In this document: piece by piece, positions 26,114-34,521 of the stretch
Position numbering within the stretch: position 1 is the first letter of the stretch
How the letters are laid out: each line of letters opens with the position of its first letter
Assembly (NCBI RefSeq): GCF_000744835.1
Contig: NZ_JQMS01000001.1
Coordinates: forward strand, 62,001-126,000
Reading direction: 5' to 3'
Length of the DNA: 64,000 nt
DNA from: Flavobacterium sp. 83
GTDB lineage: Bacteria; Bacteroidota; Bacteroidia; Flavobacteriales; Flavobacteriaceae
Position numbers and translations under genes: made by a program
Notes under the pieces: generated by a model
Databases searched by the model: none
Seen by the model: the letters and a program-made list of their open reading frames with translations, nothing else
What the model was told of the DNA's origin: nothing

Positions 26114-27409
26114 TCACTTCAAGATTCCGGCTTTATATGTTGCAATTGCTCTGTCTCGTGCCATAGCATGCTCAACCATTGGTTTTCCGTATCCTAAATC
26201 AAATTCTTTTATCCATTTTCGGATGTAGATTCCTTTTTCGTCGAACTTTTTTTGTTGGATTTCCGGATTGAAAACACGGAAATAAGGAGCCGCATCACAA
26301 CCCGTTCCTGCTGCCCATTGCCAATTTCCAACATTGGCAGACAATTCATAATCCAATAATTTTTGAGCAAAATAGGCTTCACCCCATTGCCACTGAATCA
26401 ATAAATGCTTGCAAAGAAAACTAGCTACCACCATACGAACTCTGTTGTGCATGTATCCGGTTTCATTGAGCTGACGCATTCCGGCATCCACCATAGGATA
26501 TCCAGTAGTTCCCGAACACCATCGTTTAAAATCTTCTTCGTTATTGCGCCACTGAATCCCGTCGTAAGCTGATTTAAAGTTTTGGGTAACCACTTTTGGA
26601 AAACTGAATAATATTTGCATAAAGAATTCTCTCCAAATCAATTCACTCAAAAAGACATCATTTTTATGAAATGCCCAGTTCACTAATTTGCGAACACTTA
26701 CGGTCCCAAAACGCAAATGTGGCGACAGATAAGAGGTTTGATCCAAGGCTGGAAAATCTCTTATATCTTGATAATTAGCAACAAATTTTAAATTATGCGG
26801 TTTTACTTTTATAGGAGTTTCTTCAAAACCTATTTGTTTTAAAGACGGGAAAACAAAGTCACCTTTATAGAAATTAGAAAACATATTCGTGGCATCATAT
26901 TCCTGAACTGGAGCTAATGATTTGTATTTTTCTAACCATTTATTTTTAAACGGTGTATAAACGGTGTATGGTAATCCATCCGCTTTTGTGATCTCTTTTT
27001 CTTCGAAAATTACTTGGTCTTTAAAAGAATAAGAGATTGTATTATTGGCTTCTAATACGTCACAAAGGACTGTATCTCGTTGTATGGCATACGGTTCGTA
27101 GTCTTTGTTGAAGAAGACTTCCTTTACATCAAATTCTTGTAAGAGTAATTGCCAAACTTCCAGCGTTTTTCCTTTTTTTACTAAAAGTGAACTTCCTATT
27201 TCTTGAAGTTGGGTATTTATTTTAGAAAGTGATTCGTAAATGAAACCCACTCTAGCATCGTTTTTTTGTAAACTGTCTAAAATCGAGTCATCAAAAATAA
27301 ACAATGGAACGATTGGATATTTGGATTTCAGAGCATGAAATAATCCAACATTATCTTCCAGACGTAAATCGCGTCTGAACCAAAAAAAAGAAACCTCTTG
27401 TTTGCTCAT
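26114..27409 (-). CDS. phr: Class I deoxyribodipyrimidine photolyase
   Basis: The 431-residue protein has FFWFRRDLRLEDN at residues 8-20 and the complete FAD and DNA-binding core: GTTGYPMVDAGMRQL, MHNRVRMVVASFL, NVGNWQWAAGTGCDAAPYFRVFNP. It repairs cyclobutane pyrimidine dimers using visible light. The ATG overlaps the stop of the SRPBCC gene by one base, so they form a coupled pair. Its folate antenna would depend on folate supply. Confidence 0.95.
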   Translation of the reverse strand: MSKQEVSFFWFRRDLRLEDNVGLFHALKSKYPIVPLFIFDDSILDSLQKNDARVGFIYESLSKINTQLQEIGSSLLVKKGKTLEVWQLLLQEFDVKEVFFNKDYEPYAIQRDTVLCDVLEANNTISYSFKDQVIFEEKEITKADGLPYTVYTPFKNKWLEKYKSLAPVQEYDATNMFSNFYKGDFVFPSLKQIGFEETPIKVKPHNLKFVANYQDIRDFPALDQTSYLSPHLRFGTVSVRKLVNWAFHKNDVFLSELIWREFFMQILFSFPKVVTQNFKSAYDGIQWRNNEEDFKRWCSGTTGYPMVDAGMRQLNETGYMHNRVRMVVASFLCKHLLIQWQWGEAYFAQKLLDYELSANVGNWQWAAGTGCDAAPYFRVFNPEIQQKKFDEKGIYIRKWIKEFDLGYGKPMVEHAMARDRAIATYKAGILK

Positions 27410-27870
27410 TACTTTGCATTAAACATTTCGTCCACTTTAGTTACACGGTAAGCGAAAATGGATTTCAATTTATTTTTAACAACTAACGTGTTCATGATTC
27501 GGCCCAAAAAGCCCAGTGGCAGTCCGTAATGTACTACATCGGTCATCTTGGTTCCGTTTGGTATTGCTTCAAAGAAATGTTTGTGGTGCCAAAAACTATA
27601 CGGACCAAAACGCTGTTCGTCAATAAAATAACTATTTTCTTTAACTTGGGTAATTACAGTCATCCACGACAAAGTAATCCCAAAAAGTGGCGTTACCTTA
27701 TATTGAATAATTTGCCCCGGATACATGGATTTATGATCAAAATCAGTGATTTGAAAACCCATTCCTTCCGGTGTGATTTTCTGAAGATTTTTTGGATTTG
27801 AAAAAAAAGTCCAGCATTCTTCTACAGTTGCATTGACATGCTGAACGGTTTCTTGTTTGTATATTTTCAT
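27409..27870 (-). CDS. SRPBCC-family (START-like) protein
   Basis: The 153-residue protein has the SRPBCC signature: VNATVEECWTFFSNPKNLQKITP near the start, WMTVITQVKE and HHKHFFEAIPNGTKMTDVVHYGLP. The fold is a hydrophobic ligand-binding cup. Relatives are labelled cell-division inhibitor without good reason and are sometimes fused to SDR39U1 epimerases, one of which is encoded at 16747. It is directly upstream of, and coupled to, phr. Confidence 0.85.
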   Translation of the reverse strand: MKIYKQETVQHVNATVEECWTFFSNPKNLQKITPEGMGFQITDFDHKSMYPGQIIQYKVTPLFGITLSWMTVITQVKENSYFIDEQRFGPYSFWHHKHFFEAIPNGTKMTDVVHYGLPLGFLGRIMNTLVVKNKLKSIFAYRVTKVDEMFNAK

Positions 27871-27913
27871 GGTTGTGTTTTAAGGATAACTACCTTCATA
27901 GAACACTGGGTTC

Positions 27914-28014
27914 GCGTGAGGGATAAAAGTGGAGCTCTTTTTATAACTGGGTTTTTGGCCAGGTATAAAAAAGCGGGAACGGATAGCCCGACCCGCTTTT
28001 TCAGCGGGTCACGC
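27914..28014. repeat. Structured REP-like intergenic element
   Basis: GCGTGA (27914-27919) and TCACGC (28009-28014) close an outer stem. Inside are two hairpins: CTTTTTATAaCTGG/CCAGgTATAAAAAAG (27937-27973) and GACCCGC/GCGGGTC (27990-28010). The words GCGTGAGGGATA and GGATAGCCCGACCC are, from memory, a recurring Bacteroidota intergenic element. The region is markedly GC-richer than its surroundings. Confidence 0.7.
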
Positions 28015-28026
28015 CCCAATTAAACT

Positions 28027-28467
28027 TTACATTTTATAGTATTTGAAAGGCACAAATAACATTCCGAAACACTCTCCATGTTCTTTTCCCAAATGTTTGT
28101 GATGCACCTTGTGTGCTTTCCGTAAGCCTATTAAATATTTGTTATTCGTGTTTTTGAACCACTTAAACCGTTGATGAATCAAGACATCATGAATCGTGAA
28201 ATAACAGAAACCGTAAAATGTGATTCCGAGTCCAATGAAGAACAGGTAATTCATTCCTCCTTGCACGCCAAAGTAAAAAAGAACGATGCTGGGTACGGCA
28301 AAAATCACAAAGAAAATATCATTTCGTTCGAATACATTAGCATATTTAGGTTGGTGATGATCGGCATGAAAATACCACATCAAACCATGCATTACATATT
28401 TATGAGTCATCCAAGTCACGCATTCCATAAAAAGGAAAACACCTAAAAAGATTAAAAAAGAAATCAT
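28027..28467 (-). CDS. crtZ: Beta-carotene hydroxylase
   Basis: The 146-residue membrane enzyme has the di-iron histidine motifs: HKYVMH (residues 22-27), HADHH (34-38), then HDVLIH and HKVHHKH. It adds hydroxyl groups to the rings of beta-carotene to make zeaxanthin, the usual yellow pigment of flavobacteria. It is the last crt gene, 45 bases downstream of crtB. No lycopene cyclase gene lies with it. Confidence 0.95.
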   Translation of the reverse strand: MISFLIFLGVFLFMECVTWMTHKYVMHGLMWYFHADHHQPKYANVFERNDIFFVIFAVPSIVLFYFGVQGGMNYLFFIGLGITFYGFCYFTIHDVLIHQRFKWFKNTNNKYLIGLRKAHKVHHKHLGKEHGECFGMLFVPFKYYKM

Positions 28468-28512
28468 TATTTATTTATTTAGAATGTACATTTTAAAAAT
28501 TAGTGCTGTTAT

Positions 28513-29352
28513 TTATACTAATCGCAACTTGTAGGTCACGAAAGATTGTGCCAGTAATCCGGCTTTGGTATAATTAGAAACCCGAATTCTTGCATTTCCA
28601 ATTTCATGACAAGGTGTGTTTTCTAATTTCTTCAATAGTTTTTTGTAATAGACAAATGCGGTGTATACCCCAAATTTGGCTTCGATAGGTAATTTCAAAA
28701 TTCCCTGATAGGCTACATCAAAATCATCCTGTATTTCCTTTATGATCATTCTCTTGGCATTTTCATCGAATGAATTCAAGTCTACACCAGGAAAATAATT
28801 GCGGTTCAAAACTAGGTTATCGTCTTTCAAATCTCTCAAAAAATTAACTTTTTGAAAAGCAGAACCCAAACGCATGGCCTCGTCTTTTAACTGCTCATAT
28901 TTTTGGTCTTTTCCGGCTACAAAAACTTTGAGGCACATTAATCCAACCACATCCGCAGAGCCATAAATATATTCATCATATTCGGCTTTAGTATTGTAAT
29001 CAGACTTAACTAAATCTAGTTTCATACTTTTTAAAAAAGCCTGAATCAAGTCATCAGTAATATTGTATTTCTTCACTGTGTGCTGAAAAGAATTCAAAAT
29101 TGGATTCAGACTTATTCCGGAATTATATGATTTATAATATTCTTTTTCGAAATCATTAATCAATTCTTCCTTATCGAAACCGTGAAATGAATCTACAATT
29201 TCATCGGCAAAACGTACAAAACCATAAATGCTGTATATCGCATCCCTAATGATGGGCGAAAGCATATACACTGCCAATGAAAATGAAGTACTATAATTCT
29301 TTGTAACTAACTTACTACATTTGAAAGAGACATCATCAAATAATTGCTTCAT
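28513..29352 (-). CDS. crtB: Phytoene synthase
   Basis: The 279-residue enzyme has both aspartate motifs of the squalene/phytoene synthase family: FADEIVD (about residues 48-54) and FLRDLKDD (about 172-179). It couples two geranylgeranyl diphosphates to phytoene. It begins two bases after the crtI stop and so is co-translated. Length and motifs are normal. Confidence 0.96.
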   Translation of the reverse strand: MKQLFDDVSFKCSKLVTKNYSTSFSLAVYMLSPIIRDAIYSIYGFVRFADEIVDSFHGFDKEELINDFEKEYYKSYNSGISLNPILNSFQHTVKKYNITDDLIQAFLKSMKLDLVKSDYNTKAEYDEYIYGSADVVGLMCLKVFVAGKDQKYEQLKDEAMRLGSAFQKVNFLRDLKDDNLVLNRNYFPGVDLNSFDENAKRMIIKEIQDDFDVAYQGILKLPIEAKFGVYTAFVYYKKLLKKLENTPCHEIGNARIRVSNYTKAGLLAQSFVTYKLRLV

Positions 29353-29354
29353 GG

Positions 29355-30824
29355 TTATTGTTCTAAAAATTGCTTATTAATTAACTCAGACACTAATTTT
29401 CCTGAGATTAATGCTGGCGGAACACCCGGCCCCGGAACGGTTAATTGTCCCGTGAAATATAGATTTTTTACTTTTTTACTTTTTAATTTAGGTCTTAAAA
29501 AAGCGGTTTGTAATAAGGTATTCGCCATTCCGTAGGCATTTCCTTTATAGGAGTTATATTCTGAAACAAAATCATTTTTACAGAATGATTGGTTAAATAT
29601 AATGTTATTTTTCACACTTTGTTGCGTTAAGGCTTCAAAACGATCCATTATTTTATTGAAATATTCTTCTCGTAATTCCTCTGTATCAGTAATTCCAGGT
29701 GCTAACGGAACCAGAAAAAATCCAGTTTCCATACCTTCTGGAGCAGCCGTTTTATCAGTTAATGATGGGAAATTTGCATAAAATAGGGGTTCTTTTGGCC
29801 ACTGTGGTTCATCATAAATATCCCTCGCATGCTGATAAAAATCGACATCAAAGAATAAAGCATGGTGCGAAATATTTTCTATTTTTTTATTGAAACCTAT
29901 ATAGAACAATAATGACGAAGGCGCAAAAACGCGACTGTCCCAATATTTTTCAGAGTAGGCGCGATGTTCTTTATCCAGTAATGTTTCGGTGTGATGATAA
30001 TCAGCTCCGCTCAAAATTAAATCAGACGCAATTATTTCTCCGTTTACAACTATTGCTTTTGCTGTTTTATTCTCAACGATTATTTTTTCAATATTTGAAT
30101 TCGTGTAAAACGTAACTCCTAATTCTCTCGCTAAACTTTCCATCGCACGAACTACATCGAACATTCCAGTTTTAGGATGCCAAGTTCCAAGACCAAAATC
30201 AGCATAATTCATAAAACTATAAAACGAAGGCGTATCAGATGGTTTTGCCCCAAGAAACAAAACCGGAAATTCCAATATTTGAATCAACCGTTCATTTTTA
30301 AATTTCTTACGAACGTCTTTACTAATATTGCTGAAAAACTGACCCACTTTTTTGGCAGTTTCAACTGTTACTAATTCTAATGGTGAAACTCCTGGACGAT
30401 ATACTAAATCTTTAATCGCAATATCATAATTGCTTTTGGCCTCAGCCATAAATTCATTTAGTATTTTACCGCTTCCCTTTTCAATAGCTTCAAAAGCAAA
30501 TATAATATCCGGTAAATTATCTGCAATGGTTATAAAGTCGTCTACCCCATAATACACTCGGTATGCCGGAGATAATTTTATAAGCTCATAGTAATCGGTT
30601 GTTTTTTTATCAAAATCAGCAAAAAAACGATCAAAGACATCAGGCATCCAATACCAACTTGGACCCATATCAAATGTAAAACCCTCTTTTTTTAATTGTC
30701 TGGCTCTTCCTCCAATAGTCGCATTTTTTTCGAAAACAGTGACTTCGTGACCACTTTTGGCCAAATAACAGGATGCTGCCAAAGCTGAAAATCCTGAACC
30801 TATAATTGTAATTTTTCTTTTCAT
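29355..30824 (-). CDS. crtI: Phytoene desaturase (lycopene-forming)
   Basis: The 489-residue flavoenzyme has the N-terminal dinucleotide motif IIGSGFSALAASCYLAKSG, then EKNATIGGRARQL and, near the C terminus, the family segment LYFTGQLTVPGPGVPPALISG. It introduces four double bonds into phytoene. The ATG at 30824 is only 36 bases from the regulator's stop, and a -7 box lies right in front of it, so it may be made both from its own promoter and by read-through. Confidence 0.96.
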   Translation of the reverse strand: MKRKITIIGSGFSALAASCYLAKSGHEVTVFEKNATIGGRARQLKKEGFTFDMGPSWYWMPDVFDRFFADFDKKTTDYYELIKLSPAYRVYYGVDDFITIADNLPDIIFAFEAIEKGSGKILNEFMAEAKSNYDIAIKDLVYRPGVSPLELVTVETAKKVGQFFSNISKDVRKKFKNERLIQILEFPVLFLGAKPSDTPSFYSFMNYADFGLGTWHPKTGMFDVVRAMESLARELGVTFYTNSNIEKIIVENKTAKAIVVNGEIIASDLILSGADYHHTETLLDKEHRAYSEKYWDSRVFAPSSLLFYIGFNKKIENISHHALFFDVDFYQHARDIYDEPQWPKEPLFYANFPSLTDKTAAPEGMETGFFLVPLAPGITDTEELREEYFNKIMDRFEALTQQSVKNNIIFNQSFCKNDFVSEYNSYKGNAYGMANTLLQTAFLRPKLKSKKVKNLYFTGQLTVPGPGVPPALISGKLVSELINKQFLEQ

Positions 30825-30825
30825 T

Positions 30826-30856
30826 TGTTTAACAAATATACAAAAATATTAAACAA
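30826..30856. promoter_or_regulatory. Candidate operator at the crtI promoter
   Basis: Between the regulator and crtI, the palindrome TTTGTTTAACAAA (30825-30837) and a second TTAAACAAA (30849-30857) surround the -7 box. GTTTAAC recurs in the 17711 promoter region. A repressor bound here would block the polymerase. Confidence 0.45.
30833..30840 (-). promoter_or_regulatory. Candidate -7 box TATATTTG for crtI
   Basis: On the minus strand TATATTTG fits TAnnTTTG exactly and ends eight bases before the ATG, so the mRNA would be nearly leaderless. No TTG is present 19 bases upstream. Confidence 0.55.
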
Positions 30857-30860
30857 AAAA

Positions 30861-31757
30861 TTAAATTTGATCTATTAATTCTGAAAAGGAATCGAAAAGT
30901 GATATTTTATCAGAAAGCGCCTCTTTATTAATAAATTCGACCAATCTACCGGTGAACCACAACTCCGTATTATTATCAACCAATTCACTGGTCATTTTAG
31001 CGACATATTCATTTATGCAATCTTTGTCAGGCTGAACCGTCATATAAGAAACGAAAACTATAGAATCAAAATGTTTTTTTAAATCTTTCAAATTTTCAAT
31101 AGGCATACTCTCTCCCAAGTAAATCGTTTTATACCCATTTAGAAGGATTTCATAATTAAGATACATCAATCCTAATTCATGTATTTCATTCATAGGAAGC
31201 GACAAAACAAATACCTTATCAAATTTAGTTTGTTTCAAAACCTGTAACTTTTCGGTATTCACCAATAATTTTTGTTTGATCAAATAACTGACAAAGTGCT
31301 CATGAGCAGGTGTTATGGTATCAGACTGCCACAACAATCCAAGTTCATTCATCAAAGGAATAAAAACTTGACGAAATATTTCTTTAAAGGATTTTTCGGC
31401 AATCAACCAATTATAGGTATTAAAAAAAAGTTCTTGATCAAAATTCATCATTGCCATTTTAAAAGCACTGATTGCATGATTCTTTGCATTTTTTGTCGAA
31501 ATAATTTCTCTTACAAGAAACGGTATTTTTTCTTGGGGAAAAGTTGCTATTTTAGATATTTTATATCCATAATCATGCAACAAAGTAATATTCAAAAGCT
31601 TTTGCAAACTGGCCAAATCGTATAATCGAATATTTGTATCCGTACGCATAGGTTGAAGTATGTCGTATCTTTTTTCCCAAATCCGTATAGTATGCGCTTT
31701 TATTCCAGAAAGATTTTCAAGATCTTTTATACTAAACACACTTTTTATATTGTTCAT
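30861..31757 (-). CDS. MerR regulator with cobalamin-binding domain, CarH-type photoreceptor
   Basis: The start is the ATG at 31757; a TTG at 31781 lies on the -7 box. The 298 residues comprise a MerR helix-turn-helix (SIKDLENLSGIKAHTIRIWEKR, residues 9-30), a helical linker and a B12-binding domain. The light-sensing motif W-x9-E-H is present (Trp143, Glu153, His154), and the lower-ligand motif E-x-H-x-x-G is EIHELG (191-196, His193). In CarH proteins adenosylcobalamin binds, the dark tetramer represses carotenoid genes and light breaks it. It adjoins crtI. DNA binding and light response are inferred from the family. Confidence 0.88.
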   Translation of the reverse strand: MNNIKSVFSIKDLENLSGIKAHTIRIWEKRYDILQPMRTDTNIRLYDLASLQKLLNITLLHDYGYKISKIATFPQEKIPFLVREIISTKNAKNHAISAFKMAMMNFDQELFFNTYNWLIAEKSFKEIFRQVFIPLMNELGLLWQSDTITPAHEHFVSYLIKQKLLVNTEKLQVLKQTKFDKVFVLSLPMNEIHELGLMYLNYEILLNGYKTIYLGESMPIENLKDLKKHFDSIVFVSYMTVQPDKDCINEYVAKMTSELVDNNTELWFTGRLVEFINKEALSDKISLFDSFSELIDQI

Positions 31758-31778
31758 TATTTTTCTAAATTTAATAAA

Positions 31779-31786
31779 CAAATGTA
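31779..31786 (-). promoter_or_regulatory. Candidate -7 box TACATTTG for the MerR gene
   Basis: On the minus strand TACATTTG matches TAnnTTTG, 21 bases before the ATG at 31757, and is followed by TTTATTAAA. Confidence 0.45.
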
Positions 31787-31831
31787 AAATATTTTTCTCT
31801 ATAAATTTAAAATTATCAGAAAACTATTGTT

Positions 31832-32794
31832 TTATTCTAAAGTGACAGTTTCAAATGTATTTAATTTATCTAAATTCAGTATCGTTTTAGAATTATCAGT
31901 ACTTCGAGCATACATGGGTTCAAATTTTGCTCCATATACTACTTCATTAAAAGTATATGAAGTACGGATTGCAACCGTATTACTAAACATATCATCAAAT
32001 GTTTTAATGTAAACAAGAATTTCACCGTGCGTATTCTTAAAATCCTCTTTAGTAAAATTATAAAGCGGACTATTTTCAGTAATGGGGTGAACTAAGGTCC
32101 AGCTTAAAGCTAAAGCATTTATTTTCTCTAATTCAAGCTCCAAAGAATAGAAATTATTAGTCATTATCCCATTTTCCTCAACGCTCATCCCAAGAGTCAT
32201 TTTGGCTTCAGCATCAGTGAAATTTGTATTTTTAAAGGGCGTGGTTCTAATCATCAAACCCTTTATTTCTCCATAAGGCGCAATCAAAGCATTATCAGAA
32301 AATTTCAAAAAGGCCGTGGGTTTACTAAATCGCCCGAAAAACAAACCCGTAGCAATAGCAAAACTCAATAAACCAATTAAAGCTTCGGCTGCAGAAACAA
32401 GACTTGCCATAAACCCCGAAGGACTAATATGCCCATATCCCACCGTGGTAAATGTTTGGGCACTAAAAAAATAAGCTTGACCTAACTGTACCCAATTAGA
32501 TTCTGAAGTACTAATCCCGTCCAAATGTTCAATCCCAATCGCATAATAAATAGATGCAAACACAAAATTGATTCCAACATAAAAAGCTAAAATAATAAGC
32601 ATAAATTTCCATATTGACATATCAATCATCGTATGATACCAACTAATTCGATGCAAAAAATGCATGCCACGTTTCTCTATATTAGCAGTCCCGTTTTTAT
32701 TTACAAAACGACCTCCATAACTATTTGCATTAGTTCCAAAACCGGTATTTTTATCCGCTTTAGCTTTTACATTTATGTTTTTTAACGATGCCAT
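31832..32794 (-). CDS. Inward-rectifier potassium channel, KirBac type
   Basis: The 320-residue protein has two membrane helices (about residues 63-87 and 128-155), between them the K+ filter TVGYGH, and a C-terminal cytoplasmic beta-sandwich as in Kir channels. It allows gated K+ flow across the inner membrane. The N-terminal 50 residues are basic and polar. It is transcribed in the same direction as the MerR gene but with a 74-base gap. Confidence 0.93.
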   Translation of the reverse strand: MASLKNINVKAKADKNTGFGTNANSYGGRFVNKNGTANIEKRGMHFLHRISWYHTMIDMSIWKFMLIILAFYVGINFVFASIYYAIGIEHLDGISTSESNWVQLGQAYFFSAQTFTTVGYGHISPSGFMASLVSAAEALIGLLSFAIATGLFFGRFSKPTAFLKFSDNALIAPYGEIKGLMIRTTPFKNTNFTDAEAKMTLGMSVEENGIMTNNFYSLELELEKINALALSWTLVHPITENSPLYNFTKEDFKNTHGEILVYIKTFDDMFSNTVAIRTSYTFNEVVYGAKFEPMYARSTDNSKTILNLDKLNTFETVTLE

Positions 32795-33078
32795 TTTTTT
32801 TTATTAGTAAGAAGTAAAAATAGCAAAAATCCTATTATAAAAACGAGGTGTCTTTATACTTTATAAGACCCTTATAGCCTGATTAAAAACAACCTCTAAT
32901 CCTCAATCTTTAATAAACTATCAAATGCAATCCCAATTAATTTCTTTCTATTTAGGCCATACCACATTTTAAAAAATCTTAAAAAAATAGATAAAATAAA
33001 TTAATCAAAATAAATCAAAGTAATTGAAAATCAGTACCTTTATGATTAATTCTTTTCTTTTATATAAAACTTTTTGTT
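32795..33078. other. Intergenic, divergent promoters
   Basis: No gene is evident in these 284 bases between the Kir gene and the phosphoribosyltransferase gene. A TACCTTTA at about 33036-33043 is a weak -7 box for the plus-strand gene. The rest is AT-rich without clear repeats. Confidence 0.5.
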
Positions 33079-33714
33079 ATGTATAATGAGTTATTTAAAG
33101 ATCGTATACAAGCCGGATTATTGCTTGCTGAAAAATTAAAAAAATATCAGAACAGTAATTCAGTCATTCTTGCCGTTCCCAGAGGTGGTGTTCCCATTGG
33201 CCATGAAATAGCAAAAAAATTACACCTTCCATTAGACATTGTACTTTCTAAAAAAATTGGACATCCTTATAATAAAGAGTTTGCTATAGGTGCCATATCC
33301 TTGGATTCTATGATTATTGATGAGCATCCTGGGGTTTCCAATACGTATATTGATGAAGAAATCACTAACCTTCGAAAATTATTAAAGGAAAAATACGAAC
33401 TCTATATGGGTAATAGAAAACCAATCAATATAAAGGACAAAAACGTAATTTTAGTAGATGACGGTATTGCAACAGGAAATACGTTGCTTGCCAGTATAAA
33501 GATGTTGCGAAAACAAAAACCCGCAAAAATTATCGTAGCAGTTCCTGTATTACCATATGACAACGTACCCGTATTTGAGCTAAATACAGATGAGTTTATC
33601 TACCTCATTGCTTCTAAATCTTTTAGAGGTGTTGGTGGATTTTACGAAGAATTTAATCAAGTGGAAGACGATGAAGTAATTAAAATATTGAGTATTACCA
33701 GCCCTATTGAATAA
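33079..33714 (+). CDS. Phosphoribosyltransferase-domain protein
   Basis: The 211-residue protein has a type I PRTase core: AVPRGGVPIGHEIAK at residues 32-46 and the PRPP-binding loop ILVDDGIATGNT near 130. The hood resembles purine-type enzymes, but the substrate is unknown. The next gene encodes an alpha/beta hydrolase, and in other bacteria these two domains are fused into one protein. They are therefore likely to act together. Confidence 0.87.
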   Translation: MYNELFKDRIQAGLLLAEKLKKYQNSNSVILAVPRGGVPIGHEIAKKLHLPLDIVLSKKIGHPYNKEFAIGAISLDSMIIDEHPGVSNTYIDEEITNLRKLLKEKYELYMGNRKPINIKDKNVILVDDGIATGNTLLASIKMLRKQKPAKIIVAVPVLPYDNVPVFELNTDEFIYLIASKSFRGVGGFYEEFNQVEDDEVIKILSITSPIE

Positions 33715-33756
33715 CGTTACAAATCTACATTATTGTTAATTTTAAAAAAATCAATT

Positions 33757-34401
33757 ATGGAGAAATTAGATTTGGATATCCCTTTGTCATCTGTCACGTT
33801 GAAAGGGGATTTAATAATTCCTGAAAATGCAATTGGAATTATTGTTTTTTCACACGGAAGTGGCAGCAGTAGATTCAGTTCCCGAAACAGAATGGTAGCA
33901 GAACTTTTTCAGCAACAAAAAATAGGCACATTCCTATTTGACTTATTAACCGAAGAAGAAGATCGTATTTACGAAAATAGGTTCAATATCGATTTACTAA
34001 CGAACCGACTAATCGAAACTACTCTATGGCTTGCATCTTATAAAGGTGCTAAAAACTTACCCGCTGGCTACTTTGGAGCAAGTACCGGAGCGGCATCAGC
34101 GTTACGGGCAGCAGCTCATTTCGGAAAAAAAATAAAAGCCGTAGTCTCACGTGGCGGACGCCCTGATTTGGCCATCACCGAGTTACCCTTAGTAACTGCT
34201 CCAACATTGCTAATTGTAGGAGGTGAAGATATTCCCGTTATTGGAATGAATAAAATGGCTTATGATGAATTAGGGTCCGTGAAAGAAATGAAAATAATTC
34301 CGGGTGCATCCCATTTATTCGAAGAGCCCGGGAAATTACAGGAAGTAGCTGATTTAGCGATTATCTGGTATAAAAGATATTTGACAAAAGAAGAGGCGTA
34401 A
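33757..34401 (+). CDS. Alpha/beta hydrolase, dienelactone hydrolase-like
   Basis: The ATG at 33757 (MEKLDLDIP) is preferred over a TTG eight codons upstream, giving 214 residues. The nucleophile elbow is YFGASTGAAS, with an Ala where most have Gly-Xaa-Ser, and SHGSGSSR is an early loop. The catalytic His is in GASHLFEEPG. It follows the phosphoribosyltransferase gene by 42 bases. Confidence 0.85.
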   Translation: MEKLDLDIPLSSVTLKGDLIIPENAIGIIVFSHGSGSSRFSSRNRMVAELFQQQKIGTFLFDLLTEEEDRIYENRFNIDLLTNRLIETTLWLASYKGAKNLPAGYFGASTGAASALRAAAHFGKKIKAVVSRGGRPDLAITELPLVTAPTLLIVGGEDIPVIGMNKMAYDELGSVKEMKIIPGASHLFEEPGKLQEVADLAIIWYKRYLTKEEA

Positions 34402-34521
34402 TTCTATTTTAAAAATTTCCAAAAAACTTCATTTACCTAACAATTCAACCTCTAAGTCTTTTTTAGATTTGAATGACTATCGAATAAAACAAAAATATCC
34501 AACCTTTATAATCCAACTATT

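Noticed and set aside
31779..31781. TTG start for the MerR gene
   Set aside because: It lies on the -7 box and would add eight basic residues before the helix-turn-helix; the ATG at 31757 fits better.
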